Shown one piece after another: positions 10,258 through 20,142 of a stretch of DNA of 64,000 nucleotides (position 1 is its first letter; the number at the start of each line of letters is the position of its first letter). Under the pieces are notes generated by a model that searched no databases, was not told where the DNA came from, and was given only the letters and a program-made list of their open reading frames with translations. The stretch covers positions 30,308,766 to 30,372,765 of the forward strand of contig OX387184.1 in NCBI GenBank assembly GCA_947561395.2, in the 5' to 3' direction. The position numbers were made by a program, and so were the translations under genes. The DNA comes from Buxus sempervirens. Taxonomy: Eukaryota; Streptophyta; Magnoliopsida; Buxales; Buxaceae.

Positions 10258-10925
10258 GAGAGAAGATGATCCACAGACTCAGCGACCTCCATAAACATCG
10301 TACAACCTTAGGAAAAGTTCAAAGAGTATGCACATTGGCCAACTTCAAATATCGTCGGAGGCCTCACATGACATTGTCTCCTCAAGGTTGTACAATGTTT
10401 ATGAAGGTTGCTGGGTTTGTGGATCATTTTCTCCTTAGGTGCCTCATAGCTGATTTTATTTGGAGGCAAATTTTGGATATGGGAGGCATCAGTGGGTTCT
10501 ACCCGCTACTATTCGTGATTTGGCATTTCAGTGGAGGTTTGTGGGTTTAAGCATGTTATGGAGGAAGCTTTACAGGATGGTGTTTTTTTTTGCTACCTCA
10601 TGGACAATTTGGACGACACGTAACCGGAAAATTTTTTTATGACATTATGGTTGGAAGAATTGGTATTTTGGATCAGGTGGTGATTCTGGCGGCTTCTTGG
10701 GCAGCAACACGCAAGGATTTCATAAACTATCAAGCTTCTGAAATTATCAGAAACTAGCCCTCTATCATTCAGAAGTAGTCCTAGCTTTAGATTATGTTTT
10801 TTCCATTTTCTGCTGCTGCTGTTTGTGGTTGATTTGGAAGTTAATCCACTTCTTGTGGATGTGTGCTCTCTCCCTTTTGATATTAATGGAACTTCGTTAT
10901 TTATAAAAAAAAAGAAAAGAAAAAA
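10258..10925 (+). mobile_element. LINE 3' end (zf-RVT domain and A-rich tail)
   Basis: The translation gives a zf-RVT-like stretch: GCTMFMKVAGFVDHFLLRC, then ADFIWRQIL, and in a shifted frame WVLPATIRDLAFQWRFVG and ATSWTIWTTRNRKIF. This is typical of the C-terminus after reverse transcriptase in plant L1-type LINEs. A 3' untranslated region and A-rich tail (10900-10925) follow. The copy is strongly 5'-truncated and frameshifted. Its first ~50 bp (10258-10309) are an inverted copy of 10384-10437. Confidence 0.75.
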
Positions 10926-11228
10926 AGGGGAGTATGCACATTGGTACTAGGTAAAAGGTTAAACAGAATAGTATTAATAATAATGGACAAAAATATGATA
11001 TATAATTAGTTTAAAGCATGAGACTAATAATATTTTTAGTTCTTGTCTTCCCTAGGATCAAAAGAACTAATTGAAGGCAATATTGGGAAGAAATTGTTAA
11101 ATTAATAGAAGATATTTTTGACAAGGAGGATATTTAGAATTGGAGGTTTCTCGAGCCACAAATGTAAAAATTGTGGAGGATTTGATAACATACATGGGGG
11201 TGACGGTATGATCAAGGTTCACCATTTC
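10926..11228. other. Short intergenic spacer
   Basis: AT-rich; nothing recognised between the LINE tail and the next foldback element. Confidence 0.4.
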
Positions 11229-11826
11229 GTGCCGATTGGCATTTTGCCAAGCCACCAAAACAGAATTTCGGTGGCACGCCACCGAAATTTCGCAGAAATG
11301 GGAAAAAATAGGTTTTGGCAAAATTTAGCAAAAATTAGCGAGATTCTAGCGAAATGTAGCGGCATGCTAGCGAAAAGTTGGCAAAATGGGCGAAATGCAG
11401 TGAAATAACCCAAAAATTGGGTGATTTCAATTTAAAATACTCAAATTGTATGAAATTAGCCTAACTTAGACGAAATTTCATATGAAAGAGCTCTATTCCT
11501 CCATATTTGGACGAGAATTTAAACATTTATTGCTTAAAATCACCCATTTACTTGGGATAAATAATTGATTTTACACAATAAATGTAAAGAATTTTTTGTC
11601 CAAATAGAAGAGGAATAAAGCTTTTCGTACAAAATTTCATCTAAATTGGGCTAAATTTCATACGATTTACGCATTGTAAATCAAAATCACCAATTTTGTG
11701 ACTGTTTCGCAGCATTTCGTCGGCACGCCGCTTTGTTTCTCCAGCACGCCAGCGAAAACAATAAGAATCGGTTTTTCCCCCTGTTTCGTGCCGCTAAGGG
11801 GGCGAAATCCGAAATTTCGGCGGCAC
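11229..11826. mobile_element. Foldback element bounded by GTGCCG / CGGCAC
   Basis: Almost the whole 598 bp is an imperfect palindrome: 11229-11555 pairs with 11560-11826. Pairing blocks are GTGCCG, AAATTTCG, GGTGATTT.AATTT, ATGAAATT.AGCC and TTTGGAC. Arms are locally diverged, so the element is not recent. It has no coding capacity. It ends in GTGCCG but lacks an obvious target duplication. Confidence 0.65.
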
Positions 11827-12539
11827 CTCAACACTAGGTATGATGCTATGGAAATAGAAACTGCTTTACAATATAATATCTCATATTTATTAGAAATATC
11901 TTATATACACACCAATGCTACTAAATGTAGTTATCTTACAATAACTTATGTATGTCTTTTAGAAGCTAAGCTAGTGAGGGTTTGTTAGGGTAAAAACATT
12001 ATAACGTCAAAAACTGCTCTTTATAGATTACCTTGATTTCTCTATCTTTTCATTAGCTTCAATCCTAGCCTAGGATAAATAAATTGTGCTTGCACCAACC
12101 TCCTAAAAGAAATTGTTGCATTTGATGTCAAAATGACAACCTGAGCGCATAAGTTTTCATCTTAATTTGTTTTACTATATTTTTATTGTCAATTGAGCAG
12201 TGATTAGATATGATCATGGTCTAATTAATGATTTTCTGTGATTTCTTGGGATTTATTTGCATCTATCAATGAGACTGAAAAAAATAATTTTTCATTTCAA
12301 TATATTTCATTGAATTTTGGATATCACTTGGTGACATTAAAATCCCAACATGATATCAGGGTATGGTTGTCACAGAATGTGATAACTTCTTTTATAAATT
12401 AAATTTTAAGTTTGCGCTATAATGTCAAAATGTTGTTTTTATTAATAAAGTTTTGAGTTTGTACTTTTAATTAAAATATTTTATCCTTGCTTCTAAAATA
12501 CTTTACTGTTTTGCTTTTTGTAATATGCTTTGGAAAGTA
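11827..12539. other. Intergenic, AT-rich
   Basis: No coding signal. It merges on the right into the ~300-bp diverged tandem repeats. Confidence 0.4.
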
Positions 12540-13140
12540 AATTTCTTCAAGTATTTTATATTTTGGAATAATGATGAATTAATATTTAACACTATTTGCT
12601 AGATCAAACATAGAATTACTATTTTGATATTTACATAATTTTGAAGATTGCTATTTAATCGATTCAATTGTGAGATTGATCTTACAATACTTACAATTCT
12701 TTTGTCTATTAGTTTAATGAAATTATAAAGAGGTGGCATTTCAGTCTGAATTTGTAATTTGAAAATTTTCTTATATTTCTAAAAGTACTTTAAGGTTTAC
12801 CTATAGTAGTTTGATTTGAAGACTGAATTTTACAGAAGTTTTATATTTTAAATAATTTACTAATATTTTATACTACTTTGTTTTGCTAGGTATGTGTATA
12901 TGAAATTTTTGTTTGATTATAGTATTTTGATATTTATATAAGTTGAAGATGGTTATTTAATTGATTTGACTGCGAGATTGATTTTCAATAATTGTAATTC
13001 TTTTGACTACTAGTTTGATGAATTTCTAAAGTGCTATTTCAGTTTGAATTTCCATTTTAAAGTCTTGTAGTATTTTGACAAGTAATTTAAGATATTTGGA
13101 TCTATGATATTTAAATTTATTGTTTACTATTTGATAATTT
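12540..13140. repeat. Diverged tandem duplication, period about 303 bp
   Basis: The block around 12600-12740 (TTTTGATATTTA, GAAGAT, TATTTAAT.GATT, GAGATTGAT, AATTCTTTTG) recurs about 303 bp later at 12910-13035. Flanking text (TTTTATATTTT.GAATAAT…) also repeats. A third, weaker copy seems to resume after the SINE at 13306. Confidence 0.55.
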
Positions 13141-13142
13141 TG

Positions 13143-13305
13143 AGGGCAAACCTTGGTGTAATGATAAGGTTACTCCTTGCAACCCATGATATTTGGGTTG
13201 AGTAATGGGAAACAACCTCTTCATTGTTAGGGTAAGGCTGCATACCTTAGACTTTCCAAAATCTAGCGCAGTGGTAAGAGTCTTGTACATTGAACTAGCC
13301 CTTAC
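13143..13305 (+). mobile_element. Au-like SINE
   Basis: The order of motifs follows the plant Au SINE: a box-A-like CCTTGGTGTAATGATAAGGT, a degenerate box B GGGTTGAGTAATGG, then GAAACAACCTCTT, GGGTAAGGCTGCATACCTTAG and, near the end, GCGCAGTGGTAAGAGTCTTG with GCCCTT. About 165 bp, somewhat diverged. It sits inside the ~303-bp tandem repeats and interrupts them. Confidence 0.7.
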
Positions 13306-13923
13306 TTATTTAATGAGTTTCTAAAAGTGATATTTGACTTTTGGATTTAAATTCCAAAGTTTAGAAATTATAATTTAAAAGATTAATTGATTTGAAATAT
13401 ATTTCGATTGAAATTTACATGTAAATAATTTAAGAAAAGTATGATTTACGCATTTCCATTAGATTTCTCTAAGTTTCATGTCTCCTTGTATTATAATTTC
13501 AATTTTGATTTTGTAAATAAATGGTTAATGAATTTTCTTACAAGTGATTCATTTTAATATTTATATAGCACCACAAGTTTTATGTTTTCAGTTTTTGGAA
13601 TTCAGAATATTTTATCGATTTTACTTGAGTAGGATTTGGCTTTATGATAATTATGTTTTGCAATATGTGATGAAATTTTAAGGATGATTGATTTCAATTC
13701 TTTAAAATTTTATTATTAATTTCATTAGAGATTATTTTATGACATTGGTGAGTAATTCCAATGGCTTTCCCAATTAGCTTTGCATAATTTGTCAATATTT
13801 TATCAGAAATTTTATAAATTTGAAATTATGAGAATGTTTCAAAGATTTAAATTGTTGACCGTGATTTATGGCATAAAGCAGAAAGGAAATAGTTTTTGAT
13901 GAGTTCATGACCTATTCTAGATC
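13306..13923. other. Intergenic, AT-rich
   Basis: Begins with a possible third diverged copy of the ~303-bp repeat; otherwise nothing recognised. Confidence 0.4.
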
Positions 13924-14407
13924 TGTTAGACCCGTCATCTTCTAATTTGCCTTGTTGTTGTCTGCTTTGAACCTAAGCTTGCACGGTTTTGTCCCTAAAA
14001 GGCACCTCACTAGGTTAATTGTTCTTCCTGACTCTTATACCCTATCGTGCTTAATCCACCTCCAATGTGGGATCAGGATGTCACAATCTCTCGCTTCCAC
14101 AGGACTACACGTCCTCGTGAAGTGGCTTGATAACCTAGAAGCCTGCCAGTCCTTCATGGGCCTGCCCTCGTTGGTCTAATCACCTCCTACGGGCAACACT
14201 AAAACCCATACCAGTCACTAACCATTGAACCTAGAACTAGTTTTGATACCATTTGTAATGACCTAACCCATTGAGGTATTGTTCATTTTGGGCTTAAGCC
14301 TGCACGGTTTTATCCCTAAAAGGTGTCTCACTAAATTAAGTGTTTTTCTTGACTCTTATACCTTATCGGGCTTTCATCTGTTTCCGATGTAGGATTGGGA
14401 TATCACA
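13924..14407 (-). mobile_element. TRIM (miniature LTR element)
   Basis: Two direct repeats of about 160 bp (13924-14085 and 14254-14407) share GCACGGTTTT.TCCCTAAAAG, CTGACTCTTATACC.TATCG-type text and end in TCACA. Between them are only ~168 bp. On the minus strand the right repeat is followed by TGGTATCAAAACTAG, a primer-binding site for initiator tRNA-Met, and the left repeat is preceded by a purine-rich GGAAGCGAGAGAT. This is the complete part list of a TRIM; it codes for nothing. The two repeats are visibly diverged and no 5-bp target duplication remains, so it is old. Confidence 0.75.
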
Positions 14408-14624
14408 ATTTAAAGAATTTAAGGTTGCATTTGGTATTTTTCTCACAAACTATTGCAAAACGCAAGAAAAGCAATTGGATTGCTTTTGCTTTTGTGAAGA
14501 TCTTTTCGTGAAGAAAACTATTTTGTTCACATTTGCTTCGTTCCAGAAACACAAAAAAAGCATGTTTGGTAACATCAAAAGTATAAATTTACTTCTTGGA
14601 TAATGTTTTTACGAAATTAACTTT

Positions 14625-14885
14625 TATGGTGAGGGTGGGGGTGTGGTTGTGTGTCGTGGTTGTGGTAATGTGGGTAGTGGTGATAGTGAGGGTGTGATGG
14701 GTGATGGTGGTGGGTGGTGTTGATGTGGTGGTGGGGTTGGATGTAGGTGTTGGCTAAGGGGTGTGGTGGTGGTGGGGATGATGGTGGTAGTTGTTGGGAG
14801 TGGTAGGTGGTACTGATTGTGGATGGGGGTGTGATGGTGGGTAAGTATGTGGGTGGTGGTAGCCATGGTGGGGGTGGTTGGTGGC
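14625..14885. repeat. GGT/GTG-rich low-complexity array
   Basis: Imperfect GGTGGT / GTGGTG repeats. The antisense open frames rich in His, Thr and Pro are by-products of the repeat and not genes. Confidence 0.85.
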
Positions 14886-14887
14886 AA

Positions 14888-15118
14888 GGTTTTAAATTTT
14901 GCCGAGAAATCAAGGGAAAAAGAATTCCCCACAATTTCTCCATTTTTGGGAAATTTGGGGAAATTTCTCCAGATTTGCCAGCATACTGCCAAATTTCCTT
15001 AAAATTTGAGGAAATCTGGGGAAATATTTTCTAGATTTCTCGCAAGCATGGAAGGGGCTTTTCACTTCCAATTTTGTGCTGCTACCACCTAAAAAGGCAT
15101 GTTGGCGAAATTGTGAAC
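14888..15118. mobile_element. Small insertion within the GGT array
   Basis: About 230 bp of non-GGT sequence (GCCGAGAAAT…GGAAATTTGGGGAAATTT…GGCGAAATTG) interrupts the array. GGTTGGTGG stands on both sides and could be a 9-bp target duplication, but because the array itself is made of GGT this is weak. Word use (AAATTTCTCC, GGCGAAAT) recalls the foldback at 11229-11826. Confidence 0.4.
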
Positions 15119-15180
15119 CATGGTTGGTGGTGTGGGTGGGTGGATGGGTGGTGTTGGGAGTGGTGGGTGGTGGTGGATAG

Positions 15181-16351
15181 TGTGCTTTCTTTTAAATCCT
15201 TAGGTCAACCATATTGATCATAATAGATCAAAGGATTCAAGCATAAAATTGAAAGAATATGCAAGTTATTGTGTGCTTGAATGTGAAAGCATGCGTAGAA
15301 AACCCATTATTATGGAGGAATTTCAGATCTATGATCATGAGTTGATCTACATTCGCAAATTCCTCTCAAATGAAAGAAAATGTCATTCAAATAAACAATC
15401 ACAATTCAATCAACAATAATAAGCTCAATATTGAAACAATCAAAGGTTTTAATTCTAGGATCCATCTCATAAATCTTTTCCGTAACCCTTCTATTCACGT
15501 TTTACGGCTAAATAGTAGTTTTAGGTACTTTGATCTAGGTTTGGGGTTACATACATACAGAGGCTCTATCTTAGCGAAAGGTAAAAGATGAGATTGCTCA
15601 AATTGAAAGGTAAATACTGAAAATTAAAGAAGAGATATACCTTGAGAGCTTTGGAAGCCTTTGAGAAGATGGGTTCACAATTGGGCAGAATCTTCCCTTC
15701 TCTAGCAAGAGCCTTCAACCAGCAAATTTCCAGTCCTTTGGAAGGAGGATGAGCCTTCTATTTATAGGCAAAGAGAGGGACAAGAGTGTCCCAGGGCATA
15801 GATAAAAATCTCTAGATCTTTCCAATTAAGGATCAAAGCATGAATTGGAAGGAATTAGGGAGAATTTGGGGGGTAGTTCTGGCAATCTAAGGCTCTTAAA
15901 GAGAGGTAATACTCGTAAATACGACAAGGAACTCGGGCAAATTCATTTGCATGCTTTATATATAGCACTGTATACACAGTGCGGTGCATCATACACAAAC
16001 GATGCACCGCACTTATATTATGGTGCTCAACAAAACACTAAGCACCGTGCATCCCACAAGGTAGCCATTCTGTTATGCTCCCATGTGCTGCTGATGTGGC
16101 GTAATGGCCGAAGCTTTTGGGCGCCACATCAGCAGAACCCCAAAGCATTGTATTTCAATTACAGTGCTGCATTGCCTTCCAAATATGGTACTACAAAAGT
16201 TATGTGCACCGTTATCTATATATATATATATATGCGATGCACCGAGAACAGTTTTATTTCATATTTATGACACGTGCATTAATACATGTATCTTAAATAC
16301 AAAATATTTCTATTATTTTCCCATATTTTGGTGAAATTCGGGGTGTCTACA
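15181..16351 (-). mobile_element. Solo LTR, Ty3/gypsy-like
   Basis: On the minus strand it starts TGTAGACACCCCGAATTT, a typical plant gypsy LTR start, and ends in GCACA. It has TATAAATA at 15759-15766 (minus) with a leader-like stretch beyond. No internal region or second LTR flanks it; it is seated in the GGT array. No 5-bp target duplication is visible, so it is probably old. It contains an inverted pair around GCGGTGCATC/GATGCACCGC (15980-16010) and CTGCTGATGTGGCG / CGCCACATCAGCAG (16088-16134). Confidence 0.6.
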
Positions 16352-16611
16352 AGGGGCGGTGGTGGTGGGTGAATGTACGGGTGATAGTCGTGATTGGGGT
16401 TGGTAAGGGTTATGAGTGGTTGGTATTAGAAGCAATGAATCAAAAAAATCAATAATTTTATGCTTCTCATGTGACACAAAATGAATTGTTTTTTGCTTTA
16501 TCATGAGAAGCAAAAGTAATCAGTAACCAAACGTGCTTTTGGCTGCAAGAAGTTTGATTTTGCTTAAATAAATAAAGAAGCAAAAGCAAAATGCGATGCC
16601 AAACACAGCCT

Positions 16612-18025
16612 AAGCTTATCAACTTGAAGAGGCTCACATTTCTAGCTGGACACTTTAATTTGTCAATTTTTAGTAGCTGCCTTTTAACATTGAATCACCT
16701 ACATAGAATTTGAAATTGAGTTCTGAAAATGGCGTGTTTCAACCATAATTATCACAAGATGTGAATTGGGTTCATATCAAGCTTTCTTTGGATGGAAATG
16801 TAGAAATGCAACCTTAGAAAAAACCATTGATTTGGTATAATGCTACTGTCGAAACCCAGATGATAAAGTCTCAAACCTGATTTGCAGTTTCTTTCACAAA
16901 GCAAATGCCTAAGAGATTCACACTAGATTAAGGGGAGTTTGGTGCACATTATGGATTGTGGATTATGGATTATAATATGGATTCTGATAATCCAGATTAT
17001 AATCACTGATTTTCTTTTCTTTTTTATTTTTTTAAATCAGTATTAAGGTTATTATATTATAATGAGGGTCAATTTTATTCAAGTAAAATATTAGGATTAT
17101 CCGTAATTTTGCCAACGTAATTTATCAAAGAAAGTATATGGATACTCTTTCTTACTTCAGTTTTATTCAAAAGAAAATCGATTTATTTTATCTAAGATTA
17201 TCAACTTAATTAGCCTTTAGTATAAGTCAATAAATCAATATCAAAATTCACTATCCCAACTATTTGGGCAACATGAATCCTATTACTTATCTCAATCTGT
17301 CAAAAACCTTTTCTGCAGTCAGCTTATGGATTATTCAGGTACTTATATATCTAATTTCATTCATGTTCTTCTTGGTCTTCTCTTTGGCAGGAAATTTATA
17401 GTATTTATAATTATAAATGTTGATAAAGCTATGGGTTGACTTAGGTGCTTATGGTGGACTTAAGTACTTGTATATCAATAAAATATACCCGAAACTTCCC
17501 CAATGTAATCGATTTCCTTTGTACTATTCAATAATAAAAGATTGTAGCAATGTCATATAGTTATCTATATTATATATATGCAACCGAAGCATTTGAAGGA
17601 ATAAAAATTACCATTCACATTGAGAACCTGTGACTTAGGTGCAAACAAAACCAAATTGTTAGGTTCTATTCAACTCTGTGACTTGCACAACTTGATATTG
17701 AAGAAAACTTTTATCATTTGCCAACCTGATATTTAAACTCCCATGTTCTTATGCATAAAAAGAAATGAATGTTAAACTAACGCAGTCAACAATGTTGTTT
17801 TTGTAATGAGTTTTGCTTTTGTCATAATTTTATCACTAAAATCTCATTGTTATATATCTTCCTTGGCTTGCATAAACCATTTATTAATTTTTGCTTACTC
17901 TTAATAACCAAATTTCTTGAAGTTTTATATAGAGGCATGAGTTGCAAGGAATTTTATTTGTATTGTTTAATGAGGTAATTTTCCACAATCTTTACTGCAA
18001 AATTGCTACAATAACCCTTTTTCAG
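16612..18025. other. Non-coding; possible introns of the unknown gene that follows
   Basis: AT-rich. A short hairpin of GGATTATGG / ATCCAGATTATAATC type lies near 16960-17010. TTTCTGCAG near 17318 looks like a 3' splice site, but no clear exon follows. No protein match recognised. Confidence 0.4.
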
Positions 18026-18240
18026 ATTAACATGATGATTCAATTATTGGTGCATCAAGTCAGGAAACAAATAGAACGGTGTACTTGGTTGAGTGTGATG
18101 GAGTGGATCTGATACCACATCCTAAGACCATTTACACTGTTTTTTTTTAAGATAAGTTGGTTCACGATAGTAGAACAAATGAAGTATGCGAGTAGCACTC
18201 TTATGACTGCAAGTGGTGGAGTGTAGCTCATACTATTATC
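18026..18240 (+). pseudogene. Exon-like segment of an unknown host gene
   Basis: After a splice-acceptor-like TTTTTCAG the frame beginning at 18031 reads HDDSIIGASSQETNRTVYLV, then ECDGVDLIPHPKTIYT, with normal plant codon and residue make-up. The same frame resumes as KLVHDSRTNEVCE and HSYDCKWWSVAHT, with stops between these pieces (one at the acceptor, one after the T run at ~18140, one at ~18198). This looks like real coding sequence in decay, or exons with unrecognised splice sites. I do not know the family. Confidence 0.35.
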
Positions 18241-18995
18241 ATTATTGTAATATAATATGCCTCTCCTTCCACGTGATTAATACTTTTGATTTTTATGGGA
18301 TTTCTATTGGTATTTGCTTGGTGCTAGATGGAAAAAAAAGGGGAAAAAGGGGGGTACTGTAGAAGTGGGTGATGCCGTGCTCATCTCTTAATTTATACCT
18401 TCTCTGTTTGTAGTCTGCTATACGGGTTTTCATTAAATCTAGTTGCTGCTACTGGTTTGCTTGTAAATGCATGTTAGTTTCGTTTAACATACTTGATGTT
18501 ACTATGCATGGCTATTAGTTTTTTTTTTTTTTCTTTTTTTAAATTTTTTATCGCAACTTATATTTTCAGAGATTATAAGATATTAGAGCATCAGTGATTA
18601 ATGTTCTTACTAAGTGGGACAATGAAATCCATGGTCTAGTATTGACAGTAATCAACAAAATATATTGTATAAAGAATTTGGTGAACTTTTATAGTAAATG
18701 CTAACCAATGCAGCCTTGGTCTTGGAATTGATTTCATTAAAATATATGATGTTTCAAGACAATGTTTGGGGCTTCAGTATTTACAATGACCAAATTTGAG
18801 ATTTATTCTGTTCTCATGTACCCTTTTGATGATTAGATATTTTCACTTTTTGCTCTTATTGATTATACTTTTGATGAAAGTTTGCATCACTGCATTTCGT
18901 GATTCTAACTACGCTAAGATGTGGTGTGCCACTGTCATTAATCATCATATAAGACACCGCTAGCTAAATCTGTCGTCACTTTGTGGTTTCTGCAG

Positions 18996-19101
18996 AGGGA
19001 TATGGCTCTTGAAGGCTGGAACTGAAGGTGCGCCATCTGTGCTGCAACTTGGTGTTAATTTGGAGCACTTGCTACCAATTATATCAATTTCAGACCAGTG
19101 A
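18996..19101 (+). CDS. Terminal exon-like segment of an unknown gene
   Basis: The acceptor TTTCTGCAG at 18987-18995 is followed by an open frame, GIWLLKAGTEGAPSVLQLG then VNLEHLLPIISISDQ, ending in TGA at 19099-19101. Composition and a clean stop suggest a last exon of the same plus-strand gene as 18026-18240. No family recognised and no matching first exon identified. Confidence 0.35.
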
Positions 19102-20140
19102 ACTATAGAAAACCATGTTAAATAGGTTTTTTTTTGGGTTGGTAAAACCTGCTGGTTTTAGATACTGAGTTTTTAATACTCAAACATTTACCCTATGCTC
19201 TTATGAACATGATACATCTACAGAACTTTTATGAACAATCCGAATTTGCCTTCATACTGCAGAATACTAACAGCTTTTAACTCCTCCCTTAAAAGAACCT
19301 TCATTCTCAAAGTTAAGTGAAGATCATATCGGTATTATTAATAAAGCGAACCCTTTGGAATATTCTCCAGGGATTCTGGCTGGCCTTTGGCCATAACAAA
19401 CCCCCCCTTTGTTATCCCCTAAAAAACTACCTACTAATAGGGAGATGTGTGTTATCCCCTAAAAATAACTTCCTACTAAAGGGTCCCACCTTAATTGCCT
19501 CCACTAGTTTAATTTAATTTAATTGAGGGCAAGATTCTAACCTTTTGAATAATTAGTTATATTTGATCTCCATCTCTATCATAAAATTATGGATGGTGGT
19601 GCCTCCTTACACATTGGCTTGGGATTTGGGGTTTTATTGACTTGAGGGAAGTTATTGTTGCATTCTATATCATAATTAACAAAGTTAAAATCAATTATGC
19701 TCAATCATGGATGTCAACAAGCAACAAAACCAAACTAGTGAAGGGACGTAGAAAGATGCAACCAAAAGAAAGCCAATGAACCTTTCATAAAAATCCTGGA
19801 AATGCAGCAACATTACATGGAAACCACCAAACTCAGGAAGCCCTTATGGATCAGAGTTTAGGTTTCTAAAGATGCTTTGGAGAAACAGCAAAAACAGTTA
19901 CAAACTTTGGGATATTTGAAAAGGACTTGAAAGAGCTTGGGATCGTTAGAATAAGAAAAATTTAAGTGAATTTCAGGAGGGTGAACTGTGCGCCCTAAAG
20001 ATTTTGTAACAAAACTTTTTCTATTAGTTTCTCTTATTTATTCATATATTTATATTTTAATTATGATTCTCAATTTAAACATCGTTTTCTTGGGGACGAA
20101 ATTGTCTGCAATTTAAATACTAATCCTGCAGCCTATGCAC
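19102..20140. other. Intergenic with a short tandem duplication
   Basis: Two ~38-bp copies of GTTATCCCCTAAAA..AACT..CCTACTAA lie at about 19401 and 19450. Otherwise nothing is recognised. Confidence 0.45.
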
Positions 20141-20142
20141 AG

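Larger units (their letters stand above)
14421..16611. mobile_element. MITE-like shell with GGT-rich core, split by later insertions
   Basis: The left end (AGGTTGCATTTGGTATT) and right end (ATGCCAAACACAGCC) form inverted ends of the hAT-MITE style, and both flanks carry AAGCAAAAGC-type text. Between them is a GGT/GTG-rich low-complexity core (14625-14885, 15120-15180, 16352-16420) cut by a ~230-bp element and by an LTR. I infer one ancient MITE with two later insertions; the target duplication is not clear. Confidence 0.5.

Noticed and set aside
14617-14992. Two 108-122-codon minus-strand open frames
   Set aside because: Same GGT-array artefact; they run out into unrelated sequence.
16918-17060. 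GGATTATGG-rich hairpin considered as a MITE
   Set aside because: Only one plausible end (GGGGAGTTTGGTGCAC) was found and no partner or target duplication.
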